A DNA stretch of 64,000 nucleotides, from the NCBI RefSeq assembly GCF_000517105.1, contig NZ_KI912151.1:248001-312000 (forward strand), written 5' to 3'. This DNA comes from Fischerella sp. PCC 9605. Lineage in GTDB: Bacteria; Cyanobacteriota; Cyanobacteriia; Cyanobacteriales; Nostocaceae. Within the stretch, counting starts at the first letter, position 1, and the number at the start of each line of letters is the position of its first letter. This document shows, in pieces, positions 45,686-54,672 of this stretch. Below the pieces are notes generated by a model that did not search any database, was not told where the DNA came from, and saw only the letters and a program-made list of their open reading frames with translations. The translations under genes were made by a program, and so were the position numbers.

Positions 45686-46813
45686 TCAAAGAAACTGCTT
45701 TAATACTTCCGCCGTTGCTAGTCCTGTTTTTTGCCAACTAAATTGGTTTGCCCTGCTGATCCCTGCGGCGGAAAGGCGATCGCGTAGTTGATTATCAGTA
45801 GCAATTTTAGACATTGCCTCTGTAATTTCTCTATGGTCATAGGGATTGATGAGAATAGCAGCATCGCCAGCAACCTCTGGTAAAGAGGAGAGGTTGGAAG
45901 TGATGACGGGAGTACCGCAAGCCATTGCTTCTAGAACAGGGAAACCAAAACCTTCCCAAAGACTGGGGAAAACGAGAGCGATCGCACCATTTATAATCGT
46001 TGGCAATTCGCGATCGGGAACGTAGTTTAGGAATCTTATCTGCTTTGCTATACCCAGTTCCTCTGCTTGCGCTTGTAAAAGAGGAGTGTAGCGTTTGTCT
46101 GGCGATCCCGTTAACCACAGTTCGTAATCGCGATAATTCGGTAGCCTTGCAAAAGCAGCAAGGAGTCTGTGTAAATTCTTATAGGGATCGTGTCTGCCAA
46201 TATAGAGAAAATAGGGACAATAATTTTCATCTGCTTGTAAAAAGGCGGGAATATAGCCCCCCTTTTCAAGGGGGGTTGGGGGGATCTGAACAGGTCTAAA
46301 ATGACTCGCATCATGCGCCAAGGGTATTGGCGTTATTTTGTTAGCACGAATGCCATAAAAGTCAACGATGTCTCTCGCCGTAGCCTGGGAGTTACAGATA
46401 ATGTGTTGCGCTTGCCGGAGAACTTGGGGAATATAGTGGCGAAAGTAGGGTGTAAGGGGTGAAAAGCGCTTAGGAAACCGTAACGGAATGACATCGTGAA
46501 CCATCACGATAAAACGGCAATTAGAATATAAAGGTGCTTCCGGGAGTGGAGAAAAAATGAGGTGAGATTTTAGCTTTTGATAGATTTGTGGCAATTGAAA
46601 CTGCGTCCACACTAAGCGGTCAAAATGGCCTTTTGTACCATGAGCGGGAGTAAGATGATCTGGAATTGAATAACAGTGAAATTCTGGGTAATTTACGGCA
46701 GTTAAGAGAGTAGGGTTAAAAGATTTTAAATAAGGGAAAAGATTCTTAGCATAGTTACTTATACCCGTAGGTTGCGAAAATATAACCGATAAGTTAATTA
46801 ATAATTTGCTCAT
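45686..46813 (-). CDS. Glycosyltransferase family 4
   Basis: 375-residue GT-B enzyme that transfers a nucleotide-activated sugar, probably to a surface polysaccharide or lipid-linked oligosaccharide. Donor-site motif EGFGFPVLEAMACGTPVITS (the E-x7-E pair) and FLYIGRHDPYKNLHRLLAAF are intact. Just before the latter a segment IPPTPLEKGGYIPAF is encoded by a known type of dispersed repeat (CCCCCCTTTTCAAGGGGGGT, bases about 46255-46290) that has gone into the frame without a stop. ATG at 46813. It lies next to the GT2, rfbA, rfbD and rfbC genes on the same strand. Confidence 0.9.
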   Translation of the reverse strand: MSKLLINLSVIFSQPTGISNYAKNLFPYLKSFNPTLLTAVNYPEFHCYSIPDHLTPAHGTKGHFDRLVWTQFQLPQIYQKLKSHLIFSPLPEAPLYSNCRFIVMVHDVIPLRFPKRFSPLTPYFRHYIPQVLRQAQHIICNSQATARDIVDFYGIRANKITPIPLAHDASHFRPVQIPPTPLEKGGYIPAFLQADENYCPYFLYIGRHDPYKNLHRLLAAFARLPNYRDYELWLTGSPDKRYTPLLQAQAEELGIAKQIRFLNYVPDRELPTIINGAIALVFPSLWEGFGFPVLEAMACGTPVITSNLSSLPEVAGDAAILINPYDHREITEAMSKIATDNQLRDRLSAAGISRANQFSWQKTGLATAEVLKQFL

Positions 46814-46973
46814 TTACATACTCTGGAATTTATTTGTGTGCACCCCCCTCATTCCCCCCTACAAGAGGGGGGAAGGTAGAGGAAAAACTTTTATTGATTG
46901 TGCGTCTGTGGTCGTACATACATAAAATACCAACTTTTGCGGGAGCAATATACTTTAAAAAAGTGTCATTAGC

Positions 46974-47810
46974 TTATCTTCGCCAATACATAAACACGCC
47001 GTAAAATTTTCCCAATCCAAACTGAGGTTTAATAAACATCAAGACAAAGGCGTGGCAAATCAGCCGAGTTAATCTCAAGCTAAAAACCAATTTACTTGTG
47101 TACCTCTCTAAAGTTAATAAATAACTATAGGTACTGTGTTTAATTTTTATGAAAACATACTTATTAGTAATTGAAGAAGGCTGATGTAAAACACCAAACT
47201 GCTTGGTAACAGCTATTAAATGTCCTTGCTGAGCATATCTTTGACAAAAATCAAAATCTTCATAGTAAAGAAAATAAGCAGAATCGAACAAAGGACATTC
47301 ATGAAAATTGCTGAGATTAATTATCAGACTACAGCCTGTAATCCAATCACATAAAACATAATCTGTATTTGTATTTGTTAACAAATCTTGAGTCAAAATC
47401 GCCCCTGTATTGTCAATAAAGCGACCACCTGCAAACCAAACTTCACCCACAGGAGTATGAACAATTGTACCGAGAATCGAAATTTCAGGATGCGAATCAA
47501 AAAATGATTGAACTTTATCTAAAGTATTTTCTAATAAATAAGCATCTGGATTAATTATCCAGACAATTGCTTGTGGATCTTCTGCATAAATAAATTTTAG
47601 TCCTAGATTACAGGCGCTACCAAAACCTAAATTACTAGTAGCGTTAAGAATAAGTACAGATTCATTTTTGAGTTGATAAATAGAATCATCATCAGGAGAG
47701 TTATTGATGATAACTATTTTGTAATCTGGATTTTTGCTATTTGGTAGAGAAGAAATTAATTTAGCAACAAGATAAGTTGAATAATAGTTAACTGTTAAAA
47801 AGTAAATCAC
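46974..47810 (-). CDS. Glycosyltransferase family 2 (rhamnosyltransferase-like)
   Basis: 278 residues, GT-A fold. N-terminal MIYFLTVNYYSTYLVAKLIS and YKIVIINNSPDDDSIYQL, then NATSNLGFGSACNLGLKFI and the DxD-like metal site IINPDAYLL; later FYYEDFDFC gives the usual E-D-x-D acceptor part. Cyanobacterial homologues of this shape are often annotated as rhamnosyltransferases, which fits the adjoining rfb genes, but specificity is an inference. GTG start at 47810 overlaps the rfbA stop by 4 bases, so the two are coupled. Confidence 0.85.
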   Translation of the reverse strand: MIYFLTVNYYSTYLVAKLISSLPNSKNPDYKIVIINNSPDDDSIYQLKNESVLILNATSNLGFGSACNLGLKFIYAEDPQAIVWIINPDAYLLENTLDKVQSFFDSHPEISILGTIVHTPVGEVWFAGGRFIDNTGAILTQDLLTNTNTDYVLCDWITGCSLIINLSNFHECPLFDSAYFLYYEDFDFCQRYAQQGHLIAVTKQFGVLHQPSSITNKYVFIKIKHSTYSYLLTLERYTSKLVFSLRLTRLICHAFVLMFIKPQFGLGKFYGVFMYWRR

Positions 47811-48883
47811 GTCAGTTCAATTTGACAGTCATCACCAATCATAAATCGCAAAGCTTTAGGACGGCGGGGGGCAACTGTCAATTGCGCTCTTTGTCCAATC
47901 ACGCTATCAATAATACGTTGATGAATTCCAGCTATTTTAGCACCTTCTAAAACCACACTATGTTCTATGTCAGTGTCGATGAGCCTGGTATTATTGGCAA
48001 TGCTAGTGTAAGGGCCTATGAAGCAGTTTTCTAAATAACAATTGCTACCAATTACAATTGGCCCGCGAACAGTACAGTTAACTACTTTAGATCCAGCCCC
48101 AATCTGGACTCGCCCAATTACCTGACTTTGAGCATCAATTTCTCCTAAAATTTCTGTGTTTAAGTAAGTATCAAGAATGAGACGGTTCGCTTCTAATAAG
48201 TCATCTTTTTTACCAGTATCTAGCCACCACCCTTCTAGTTGGCAGGCTAAAACTTGCTTTTGTTGATCTATAAGGCATTGAATAGCATCGGTGATTTCCA
48301 ACTCACCCCGAAGAGAAGGTTGGATACAGGCGATCGCATCATGAATAATATGAGAAAAGAAATAAACTCCTACCAATGCCAAATTAGAAGGTGGTTGTTT
48401 GGGTTTTTCGATTAACTGCAATACTCGCCCAGTCTCATCTACCTTAGCCACACCAAAAGCACTAGGATTGCTAACTTGACGCAAGAGAATTAGGGCATCT
48501 TGCTGTTGAGTAGTAAATTTTTTGAGAAAATAACTTAAGTCACCTTGTTGAATGAGGTTATCGCCCAAGTACATTACAAAAGGCGAATCGCCTAGGAAGG
48601 GAAGGGCAACTTTCACAGCGTGGGCAAGTCCTGCTGGTTGTTCTTGCAAGATATATGTAATTTTTGCCCCAAAGCGATCGCCATTTCCTGTTTTAGCTTT
48701 TACTTCTGACCCTGTTTCCGGACTAATAATAATACCAATATCAGTAACCCCAGCGGCAACCATCTCTTCAATGCCATACCACAAAATAGGTTTATTGGCA
48801 ACAGGTACCAGTTGTTTTGCCCCCGTGTAGGTGAGAGGGCGCAGACGAGTGCCTTTACCGCCAGAAAGGATCAGTGCTTTCAT
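47807..48883 (-). CDS. rfbA: Glucose-1-phosphate thymidylyltransferase (long form)
   Basis: 358 residues. The nucleotidyltransferase part has LILSGGKGTRLRPLTYTGAK, the product-binding region VMYLGDNLI and LIEKPKQPP. A C-terminal left-handed beta-helix (~250-345; IGRVQIGAGSKVVNCTVRGP, VIGSNCYLENCFIG) marks the long form, which is about 60 residues longer than the enterobacterial RmlA. It makes dTDP-glucose from glucose-1-phosphate and dTTP. ATG at 48883. Genes for the reductase and the epimerase of the same pathway lie upstream. Confidence 0.9.
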   Translation of the reverse strand: MKALILSGGKGTRLRPLTYTGAKQLVPVANKPILWYGIEEMVAAGVTDIGIIISPETGSEVKAKTGNGDRFGAKITYILQEQPAGLAHAVKVALPFLGDSPFVMYLGDNLIQQGDLSYFLKKFTTQQQDALILLRQVSNPSAFGVAKVDETGRVLQLIEKPKQPPSNLALVGVYFFSHIIHDAIACIQPSLRGELEITDAIQCLIDQQKQVLACQLEGWWLDTGKKDDLLEANRLILDTYLNTEILGEIDAQSQVIGRVQIGAGSKVVNCTVRGPIVIGSNCYLENCFIGPYTSIANNTRLIDTDIEHSVVLEGAKIAGIHQRIIDSVIGQRAQLTVAPRRPKALRFMIGDDCQIELT

Positions 48884-48892
48884 AAACTTGGT

Positions 48893-48972
48893 TGGTGGTT
48901 GGTGGTTGGTGGATGGTGGGTGGTGGATAGTAGATAGTAGTTAGTGGTCAATAACCAACTAACTACTAACTA
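48893..48972. repeat. Tandem repeats between rfbD and rfbA
   Basis: TTGGTGG, GGTGGTT and TAGTAGA units followed by complementary CTAACTA units; can fold into a hairpin. Confidence 0.65.
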
Positions 48973-49857
48973 CTAACCACTAACAACTAACTCCTTCAAC
49001 ATTCTTCTGAGTCTTTCTCGCCAATGGGGCGCATGATTTCCCAGAACCGCCGCTATTTTGGCACAAGCAAGAACAGAGTAACTAGGGCGGCGAGCGGGTG
49101 TAGGATATTCAGAGGTAGTGATAGGAATAATTCGTTCCACTTTCACAGGGTAGCCTAGCTGTTGGGCTTCTTCAAAAATGGCAATGGCAAAGTCGTACCA
49201 GCTAGCTACACCGCTATTAGTGTAGTGATAGGTTCCAGCAATTTCTGAACTCAATAGGGGTATTAATTGGGCGATGGTTGCTGCTATGTCTCTTGCCCAA
49301 GTTGGACTACCAATTTGATCGGTGACTACACGAATTTCTTCTCTTTCTCCTCCTAGCCGCAGCATAGTTTTGACAAAGTTACTTTTGCCAAAAGTCCCAT
49401 ATACCCAAGCTGTGCGAAGAATAAGGTGATGAGCGTATGTCTGGCGAATAGCCTCTTCTCCTGCCAGTTTAGTTTGACCGTAAACACTTAAGGGATTAGT
49501 CGCGTCGGTTTCCTGATAGGGATGACAGCTATTGCCATCAAAAACGTAATCAGTAGATATGTGAATTAGGAAAGCTTGCTGTTTTTTAGCTTCTTCAGCG
49601 AGGATTTTAGGCGCTGTCGCATTAATGGCTTTTGCCAATTCCGGTTCACTTTCAGCTTTGTCAACAGCGGTATAAGCAGCAGCGTTGATGATGACTTGGG
49701 GTTTGTTTTCTCTAATCGCGCTGCGGAGAGTATCGGGTTGGGCAAGGTCTATGGTGGGGCGTGCAAGAGTGATGACTTTTCCATAGGTGATGAGGTTTTG
49801 TTGTAATTCTTTGCCTACTTGACCGTTACTGCCGATTAGCAGAATTGATTTACTCAT
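48973..49857 (-). CDS. rfbD: dTDP-4-dehydrorhamnose reductase
   Basis: About 294 residues from the ATG at 49857 (MSKSILLIGSNGQVGKEL); a start at 49893 would add 12 residues before the Rossmann strand. NAD(P)-binding GSNGQVG, the SDR triad as Ser/Thr in IHISTDYVFDG and Tyr/Lys in SVYGQTKLAGE. It catalyses the last step of dTDP-L-rhamnose synthesis. The gene runs with rfbC and rfbA on the minus strand. Confidence 0.92.
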   Translation of the reverse strand: MSKSILLIGSNGQVGKELQQNLITYGKVITLARPTIDLAQPDTLRSAIRENKPQVIINAAAYTAVDKAESEPELAKAINATAPKILAEEAKKQQAFLIHISTDYVFDGNSCHPYQETDATNPLSVYGQTKLAGEEAIRQTYAHHLILRTAWVYGTFGKSNFVKTMLRLGGEREEIRVVTDQIGSPTWARDIAATIAQLIPLLSSEIAGTYHYTNSGVASWYDFAIAIFEEAQQLGYPVKVERIIPITTSEYPTPARRPSYSVLACAKIAAVLGNHAPHWRERLRRMLKELVVSG

Positions 49858-49972
49858 TAGCCTACTTGTGCTTGTGGATTTTTGCACCTCCAAGAGGCTT
49901 TATGAAAACCATATCATTAGTTTGGCGTTTTTTGGTATTTAATTTACCTTCTGGGCATTAGCATTTAGCGAT

Positions 49973-50001
49973 CGCCTTTGTTACAACAAAGGCGCTTTTT
50001 T
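49973..50001 (+). terminator. Hairpin with T tract between rfbC and rfbD
   Basis: CGCCTTTGTT pairs with AACAAAGGCG and is followed by CTTTTTTC on the plus strand. No plus-strand gene ends here, so it may instead terminate antisense transcription, or serve as an RNA structure ahead of rfbD. Confidence 0.5.
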
Positions 50002-50121
50002 CTTCAGATTTCTAAGACGTTTCTTAGAAAAGATGCTGGATTTTTCTGATACAATCTGCCGTGTGTGTTCCCATTTTATATCTCTCTTAAGCTCAAGCTC
50101 AAAGAATGACTATTTTTACGG

Positions 50122-50667
50122 TTAAGTATAAAGCTCTGCTTCATTAAAAAATTTACCTGCTTGGTCTTTGGCAGATAAGATTGGTTGTCCAGACAAATGC
50201 CAATCTATCGATAAATCGGGGTCATTCCAGAGGATGCACCGTTCATATTGAGGAGCATAATAGTCTGTAGTCTTATAGAGGACTTCAGCAAATTCTGAAA
50301 GGACAACAAAGCCATGAGCAAAGCCTGGCGGTATCCAAATTTGGCGTTTGTTTTCGGCGCTGAGTTCACAACCCATCCACTTACCAAAAGTTAAGGAACT
50401 TTTTCTAATATCTACGGCAACATCAAATATACTACCAATCACGACTCGGACTAGCTTGCCTTGTGGTTGTTGAATTTGGTAGTGTAAACCACGCAAGACG
50501 TTTTGTTTGGAGCAAGAATGGTTGTCTTGAACAAAGTTAATTAAATTACCAGTTATATCAGTAAATTTTTGATAATTGTAGCTTTCAAAGAAAAACCCGC
50601 GATCATCTTGGAAGACTTGAGGTTCAATGATGAGAACCTCAGGAATTTCAGTAGAAATAATCTTCAT
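50122..50667 (-). CDS. rfbC: dTDP-4-dehydrorhamnose 3,5-epimerase
   Basis: 181 residues, cupin fold. Family motifs: DDRGFFFESYNYQKF, FVQDNHSCSKQNVLRGLHYQ (with the catalytic His in RGLHYQ), GKLVRVVIGSIFDVAVDIR and IPPGFAHGFVVLSE. It converts dTDP-4-keto-6-deoxyglucose to the 4-keto-L-rhamnose form used by rfbD. ATG at 50667. The dehydratase rfbB is absent from this group, so it must be coded elsewhere. Confidence 0.94.
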   Translation of the reverse strand: MKIISTEIPEVLIIEPQVFQDDRGFFFESYNYQKFTDITGNLINFVQDNHSCSKQNVLRGLHYQIQQPQGKLVRVVIGSIFDVAVDIRKSSLTFGKWMGCELSAENKRQIWIPPGFAHGFVVLSEFAEVLYKTTDYYAPQYERCILWNDPDLSIDWHLSGQPILSAKDQAGKFFNEAELYT

Positions 50668-50793
50668 GCTGCTTGGGGATTTACTACTTTGTTAGTTTCT
50701 AAAATGACTAATTTGCTAGCAAAAACTAAACAATGAAAGCAATATTAATCATAAATTATTTTCTATGTTATTTTTAATTTAAATTGCAAGAAT

Positions 50794-52350
50794 ATGACGC
50801 AATGTTGGTATTGGCGATCGCTCCCATTAGAAAAACGTACTGGTTCTGATATTTTCGCTGCATTATTTGGTTACAACCACACATCTACAATTGCAACTCT
50901 ACTAGAAAGCCCTAATCTAGGATCAATAAATAATTCTCAACTCGCTCGTTATTCTATCTGTGCAGGCGCTCCTCGGTATGTGGATGGACACCCCCAAATG
51001 TGGACTCCACCACTAGGAAAAGTTCTTCCCTTTCTTGAACAGTTACTGGCAAGAAAAGAAAACGCCCCCCCTCTCCCTTTCACCCCCTCCTCCTCTCTCC
51101 CTTTCACAGGCGGTTGGCTGGGTTGGTTGGGCTACGACATTGCCTGGGAAATTGAACAGCTACCTTACACAAAATCCGATTCCTTGCCATTTCCAGTAGC
51201 TTTTTGGTACGAACCAGAGTGTTTTGCGGTTTTGGATCGCTGGGAACAAGTTTTGTGGTTAGCTGCCAGTAGTACAAGTGGGTTGGATGAGTTAGAGAGG
51301 AAACTCGAACAGGGAGATGGGGAGATGCTTCGCGATGGGGAGATGGGGAGATGGGGAGATGGGGAGATGAAGAAAATCCACCCCATAACGGTTACTCCCC
51401 ATTTCCAAACTTCTCAAGAAGAATACGAAGCAACAGTCAACCTTGCAAAAAAATACATTCAGGCTGGAGACATTTTTCAGGCCAATCTCTCGCTGCGGTT
51501 TGAAGCACAAACAACTGCTTCTGGTTGGGAAATTTACCGTGTTTTGCAGCAGATCAATCCTTCTCCTTTTGCTTGCTATTTCCGAACACCTTGGGGAGAA
51601 GTTATTAGCTGTTCGCCAGAGAGATTGGTACAGTCACAAAGATGTAGAGACGCGAAATTTCGCGTCTCTACTAGACCGATCGCTGGCACGCGATCGCGTG
51701 CCAGCGCGCCAGAAAAAGACCAACAACTCGCAGCAGATTTACTTAGCAACACCAAAGAACGTGCTGAACACATCATGCTCGTGGACTTAGAGCGCAACGA
51801 TCTAGGGCGTGTATGTGAATGGGGAAGTGTGGAAGTTGATGAATTGCTGACGATTGAGCGATATAGTCACGTCATGCATCTTGTCAGCAATATCAAAGGT
51901 ATCTTAAGAAGCGATCTTAGTACCATTGATTTAATTCGCGCCATGTTCCCTGGTGGCACAATCACAGGTTGCCCAAAAGTCCGTTGTATGGAAATCATTG
52001 AGGAACTAGAACCTGTACGGCGTAGCCTGTTCTATGGTTCCTGCGGCTATTTAGATTGGCGGGGTAACTTAGACTTAAATATCTTAATTCGCACCCTGCT
52101 ATTAGCTCCCTCTCTACCGAAGGAGAGGGAGTGGGGATTAGGAGCGAGAGGGAAAGGGGGGGAAGTGTTAAAACAACTCCCCCACTCCTGCACTCCTGCA
52201 CTCCTCCACTCCCCCACTCCCCCACTCAACACCGTCTGGGGACAAGTTGGAGCAGGAATTGTGGCAGACAGCGATCCCGAGCGAGAATGGCATGAATCTC
52301 TGCACAAAGCTCAGGCACAACTAAAAGCACTACTGGGGACTGGGGATTAG
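50794..52350 (+). CDS. Chorismate-utilising enzyme, TrpE/PabB family
   Basis: 518 residues. The C-terminal chorismate-binding domain is complete (DIFQANLSLRF, SPERLVQ, RPIAGTR, ERAEHIMLVDLERNDLGRV, FPGGTITGCPKVRCMEIIEE, GQVGAGIVADSDPEREW). The PIAGT motif has Ala where aminodeoxychorismate synthases usually have Lys (PIKGT), which favours anthranilate-type chemistry, yet the N-terminal part resembles cyanobacterial PabB-like proteins; I leave the symbol open. Three foreign-looking stretches sit in the frame: GDGEM repeats (51300-51370), a palindrome-coded RDAKFRVST (51644-51671) and a ~40-residue Pro/Gly-rich insertion (about 52108-52230). ATG at 50794. No glutamine amidotransferase partner is adjacent. 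Confidence 0.85.
   Translation: MTQCWYWRSLPLEKRTGSDIFAALFGYNHTSTIATLLESPNLGSINNSQLARYSICAGAPRYVDGHPQMWTPPLGKVLPFLEQLLARKENAPPLPFTPSSSLPFTGGWLGWLGYDIAWEIEQLPYTKSDSLPFPVAFWYEPECFAVLDRWEQVLWLAASSTSGLDELERKLEQGDGEMLRDGEMGRWGDGEMKKIHPITVTPHFQTSQEEYEATVNLAKKYIQAGDIFQANLSLRFEAQTTASGWEIYRVLQQINPSPFACYFRTPWGEVISCSPERLVQSQRCRDAKFRVSTRPIAGTRSRASAPEKDQQLAADLLSNTKERAEHIMLVDLERNDLGRVCEWGSVEVDELLTIERYSHVMHLVSNIKGILRSDLSTIDLIRAMFPGGTITGCPKVRCMEIIEELEPVRRSLFYGSCGYLDWRGNLDLNILIRTLLLAPSLPKEREWGLGARGKGGEVLKQLPHSCTPALLHSPTPPLNTVWGQVGAGIVADSDPEREWHESLHKAQAQLKALLGTGD
51644..51671. repeat. 28-bp perfect palindrome inside the TrpE/PabB gene
   Basis: Arms GTAGAGACGCGAAA and TTTCGCGTCTCTAC with no spacer. It codes for about RDAKFRVST and adds roughly six codons compared with the usual spacing between SPERLVQ and RPIAGT. 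Confidence 0.85.
51681..51706. repeat. 26-bp perfect palindrome over the PIAGTR motif
   Basis: Arms CGCTGGCACGCGA and TCGCGTGCCAGCG. The left arm codes for AGTR of the conserved motif; protein length here is normal, so the symmetry arose without net insertion. Confidence 0.8.
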
Positions 52351-53123
52351 GGACTAGGGACTGGGGACTAGGTATTAGGAAATAAGAAGAATCTTCTCCC
52401 AATCCCCAATCACCAATCACCAATCCCCAATCACCAATCCCCAATCATCAATCCCCAATCCCCAATCACCAATACCCACCAAATTATTCCAACTCAGCAA
52501 ACCTTGACTGTTGGCTCTTGATTATTAAGTATTAAGTATTAACTATGGACTTATGACGTAATAGCGAAATCTAATGATGCAACTGGGAACTGAAATAGGA
52601 TCTATCTTGAGAATGGGGAACTCGGCGTTTCCTCCGAGGATAACGGGTAATGGGGAATAGGCAAAGAGGGATGTTCTTACGCAAGAAGTCTACTATCTCT
52701 TTTATTTTTTCCCGTACTTTTTCCCCTTGACCCTTGCCCTAAGTCTATTGGTAAGCTGTTTGTGAATTTGTACAACAAACGGCGGCAATTATGGCAGCAT
52801 GGGTAGAGGGGAAACAAGGAGAGAATAAAATCAACAAGAGGGGAGAATGGGGAAACTCTATTTCTGTGTCTCTAACTCTTAATGTCCCCTGTTGTTGCCC
52901 CAAATGGCAGTTGTAATTTAGTTAGGACGGCAATATGCCTTAGCTGCTGCCATTTTCGCTGTCTGTTGCCAATTACATCGACATCTTTACCAACGCTATT
53001 GTGCCAAAAGTTGGCTGATTTCGCATTTGGAGTAAATATTCCAGTTCAATGGAAGTATCACCCTCACCAATGTTGGCATTCAACTGCGAAAACATACTAT
53101 CTATTCTTACCTTCAAGTATTAA
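52351..53123. other. Repeat-rich spacer upstream of pipX
   Basis: GGGACTA and GGGGATT units (from about 52335, still inside the last codons of the TrpE/PabB gene) are followed by CCAATCA/CCCAATC units to about 52480, which are complementary. The rest (52500-53123) shows no gene I can support; an 81-codon frame at 52882 has no ribosome site or domain. Confidence 0.6.
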
Positions 53124-53402
53124 ATGAATCCAGAAAGCTCAGAAACTTACATAAATCATCCAACTTGGGGTTTGCTCTATAGGATCTGTATGGTGGATGA
53201 AAACCAAGAATTATTCACTACACTGTATGCTCAACGTCTATTTTTTTTGGTAACAACTGATGCTAAAGGTCTCAAGTTTCAGCCGATAGGACGTACTGAG
53301 GCGAGAATGTTACTAGAAAATCGCTTGCGTAATCTGCGTCGCACTGGACAAGCTCAAGATTACGATCAATTGCAGAGTATTTTCCAACGCACATTCCAAT
53401 GA
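53124..53402 (+). CDS. pipX: PII-interacting protein PipX
   Basis: 92-residue small regulator that binds either the PII protein or the global nitrogen regulator NtcA (as co-activator when 2-oxoglutarate is high). Tudor-like N-terminal domain (INHPTWGLLYRICMV, LFTTLYAQRLFFLVTTD, FQPIGRTEARMLLENRLRNL) and C-terminal helices, a clear full-length match to the family. ATG at 53124. Its last codons overlap the start of pipY by 4 bases, the usual cyanobacterial arrangement. Confidence 0.96.
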   Translation: MNPESSETYINHPTWGLLYRICMVDENQELFTTLYAQRLFFLVTTDAKGLKFQPIGRTEARMLLENRLRNLRRTGQAQDYDQLQSIFQRTFQ

Positions 53403-54070
53403 GCAGTTCGATTAGCGAACGTATTGCCACCGTGCGCGCACACCTACCAGCTTCGGTTCGGTTAATAGCTGTCACTAAGCAAGTACCAACTGATGTGATT
53501 CGCGCTGCCTATGCAGCAGGAATTCGGGATTTTGGTGAAAATCGCATTCAAGAAGCGATTGGCAAGCAAGCAGAGTTACAAGACTTATCAGATATTACTT
53601 GGCACTTTATTGGACATTTGCAAAGCAATAAAGCCAAAAAGGCCTTAGAAAACTTTCAGTGGATTCACTCAATAGATAATTTGAAGCTTGCACAGCGCTT
53701 AGACCAATTGGCACAACAATTAGGAGTAAGTCCTTATGTGTGCTTGCAAGTAAAAATTCTCCCCGATCCCAGTAAATCGGGCTGGAGTGTACCTCAACTT
53801 TTAGCTGACCTACCAACACTTAATCAATGCAAAAATTTACAAATTCAAGGTTTGATGACAATTCCGCCCTTAGGGTTGAATGATGCGGAAATCCTTGATG
53901 TATTTAATCGTACGCACGAACTAGCACAAGAAATCCGCGAACAAAACTGGCCTCACATTCAAGTGCGGCATTTGTCAATGGGAATGTCTAGTGATTACCA
54001 ACTGGCAGTACAAGCAGGTGCAACGATGGTGCGCTTGGGAACTATTTTGTTTGGAGAGCGTACCCCGTAA
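53399..54070 (+). CDS. pipY: PLP homeostasis protein PipY (YggS/PROSC family)
   Basis: 223 residues, single-domain alanine-racemase-like barrel binding PLP. The PLP-binding Lys is in LIAVTKQVPTD; further motifs FGENRIQEA, WHFIGHLQSNKAKKAL, QGLMTIPPLG, and LSMGMSSDYQLAVQAGATMVR. It balances vitamin B6 pools and genetically interacts with PipX. ATG at 53399, translationally coupled to pipX (ATGA overlap). The terminator at 54135 closes the two-gene operon. Confidence 0.95.
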   Translation: MSSSISERIATVRAHLPASVRLIAVTKQVPTDVIRAAYAAGIRDFGENRIQEAIGKQAELQDLSDITWHFIGHLQSNKAKKALENFQWIHSIDNLKLAQRLDQLAQQLGVSPYVCLQVKILPDPSKSGWSVPQLLADLPTLNQCKNLQIQGLMTIPPLGLNDAEILDVFNRTHELAQEIREQNWPHIQVRHLSMGMSSDYQLAVQAGATMVRLGTILFGERTP

Positions 54071-54134
54071 GCGATCGCACATTTGAGATCCTCGCACAAA
54101 CGCACAGTATCGCAGAGAATAATTGTTGACCGTT

Positions 54135-54172
54135 GTAGAGATGCTCTATTTGAAGCATCTCTACATTTTTTT
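54135..54172 (+). terminator. Terminator after pipX-pipY
   Basis: GTAGAGATGCT pairs with AGCATCTCTAC across an 8-base loop and is followed by A and seven T. The stem resembles the dispersed GTAGAGA palindromes, so a repeat seems to have been taken over as terminator. Confidence 0.85.
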
Positions 54173-54456
54173 GAGTATTTAAACTTGGTTAGTAAGTGAC
54201 AAGGAAAGGAGGACATGAGGTGATGGGCAAGGGGCAAGGGGCAAGGGGCATGGGGCATAGGGCAAAGATAACGTTGAATCCCAATTCACTTCGGCCCGAT
54301 TCCCAATCCCCAATAAACTTTGGTTAAGAAAAGTATGCAAACGAAATTACTTTTTTCCTGCATGTAAAAAAAATTAGAAAACGCTGGTTGGCGAGCATAC
54401 AAAGGATTGAGGATTGACAAAGGCAAACACACAGAAAATATAATGTGTAGGCAACT

Positions 54457-54484
54457 TTGCATACAAAAATAGTTAGGCTATAAT
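54457..54484 (+). promoter_or_regulatory. Putative sigma70-type promoter of sepF
   Basis: TTGCAT, 16-base spacer, TATAAT. It lies about 190 bases upstream of the sepF ATG, implying a long leader that contains a hairpin near 54518-54535 (GACG...CGTC). Confidence 0.55.
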
Positions 54485-54672
54485 CTGGACTCATTATTGC
54501 GTGCAAGCTATGCATAGACGTTCTGGGGGGCGTCCGTTCATCAGCAAAAGCCGTAGTATATGCTACAAACAACTATAGAATTGCTAAACTGTCCGCCCTC
54601 TGTAGCGGCGTAACTCGGCTGCATCAATTGTTGCCATATCAATAAGGGTGATTTGCACCAGGAGCGTACACT

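Noticed and set aside
50794-52350. Calling the gene pabB or trpE outright
   Set aside because: Motif (PIAGT) and overall shape point in different directions; left as family level.
52882-53127. 81-codon frame upstream of pipX
   Set aside because: Cys/His-rich odd composition, no ribosome site, overlaps the pipX start.
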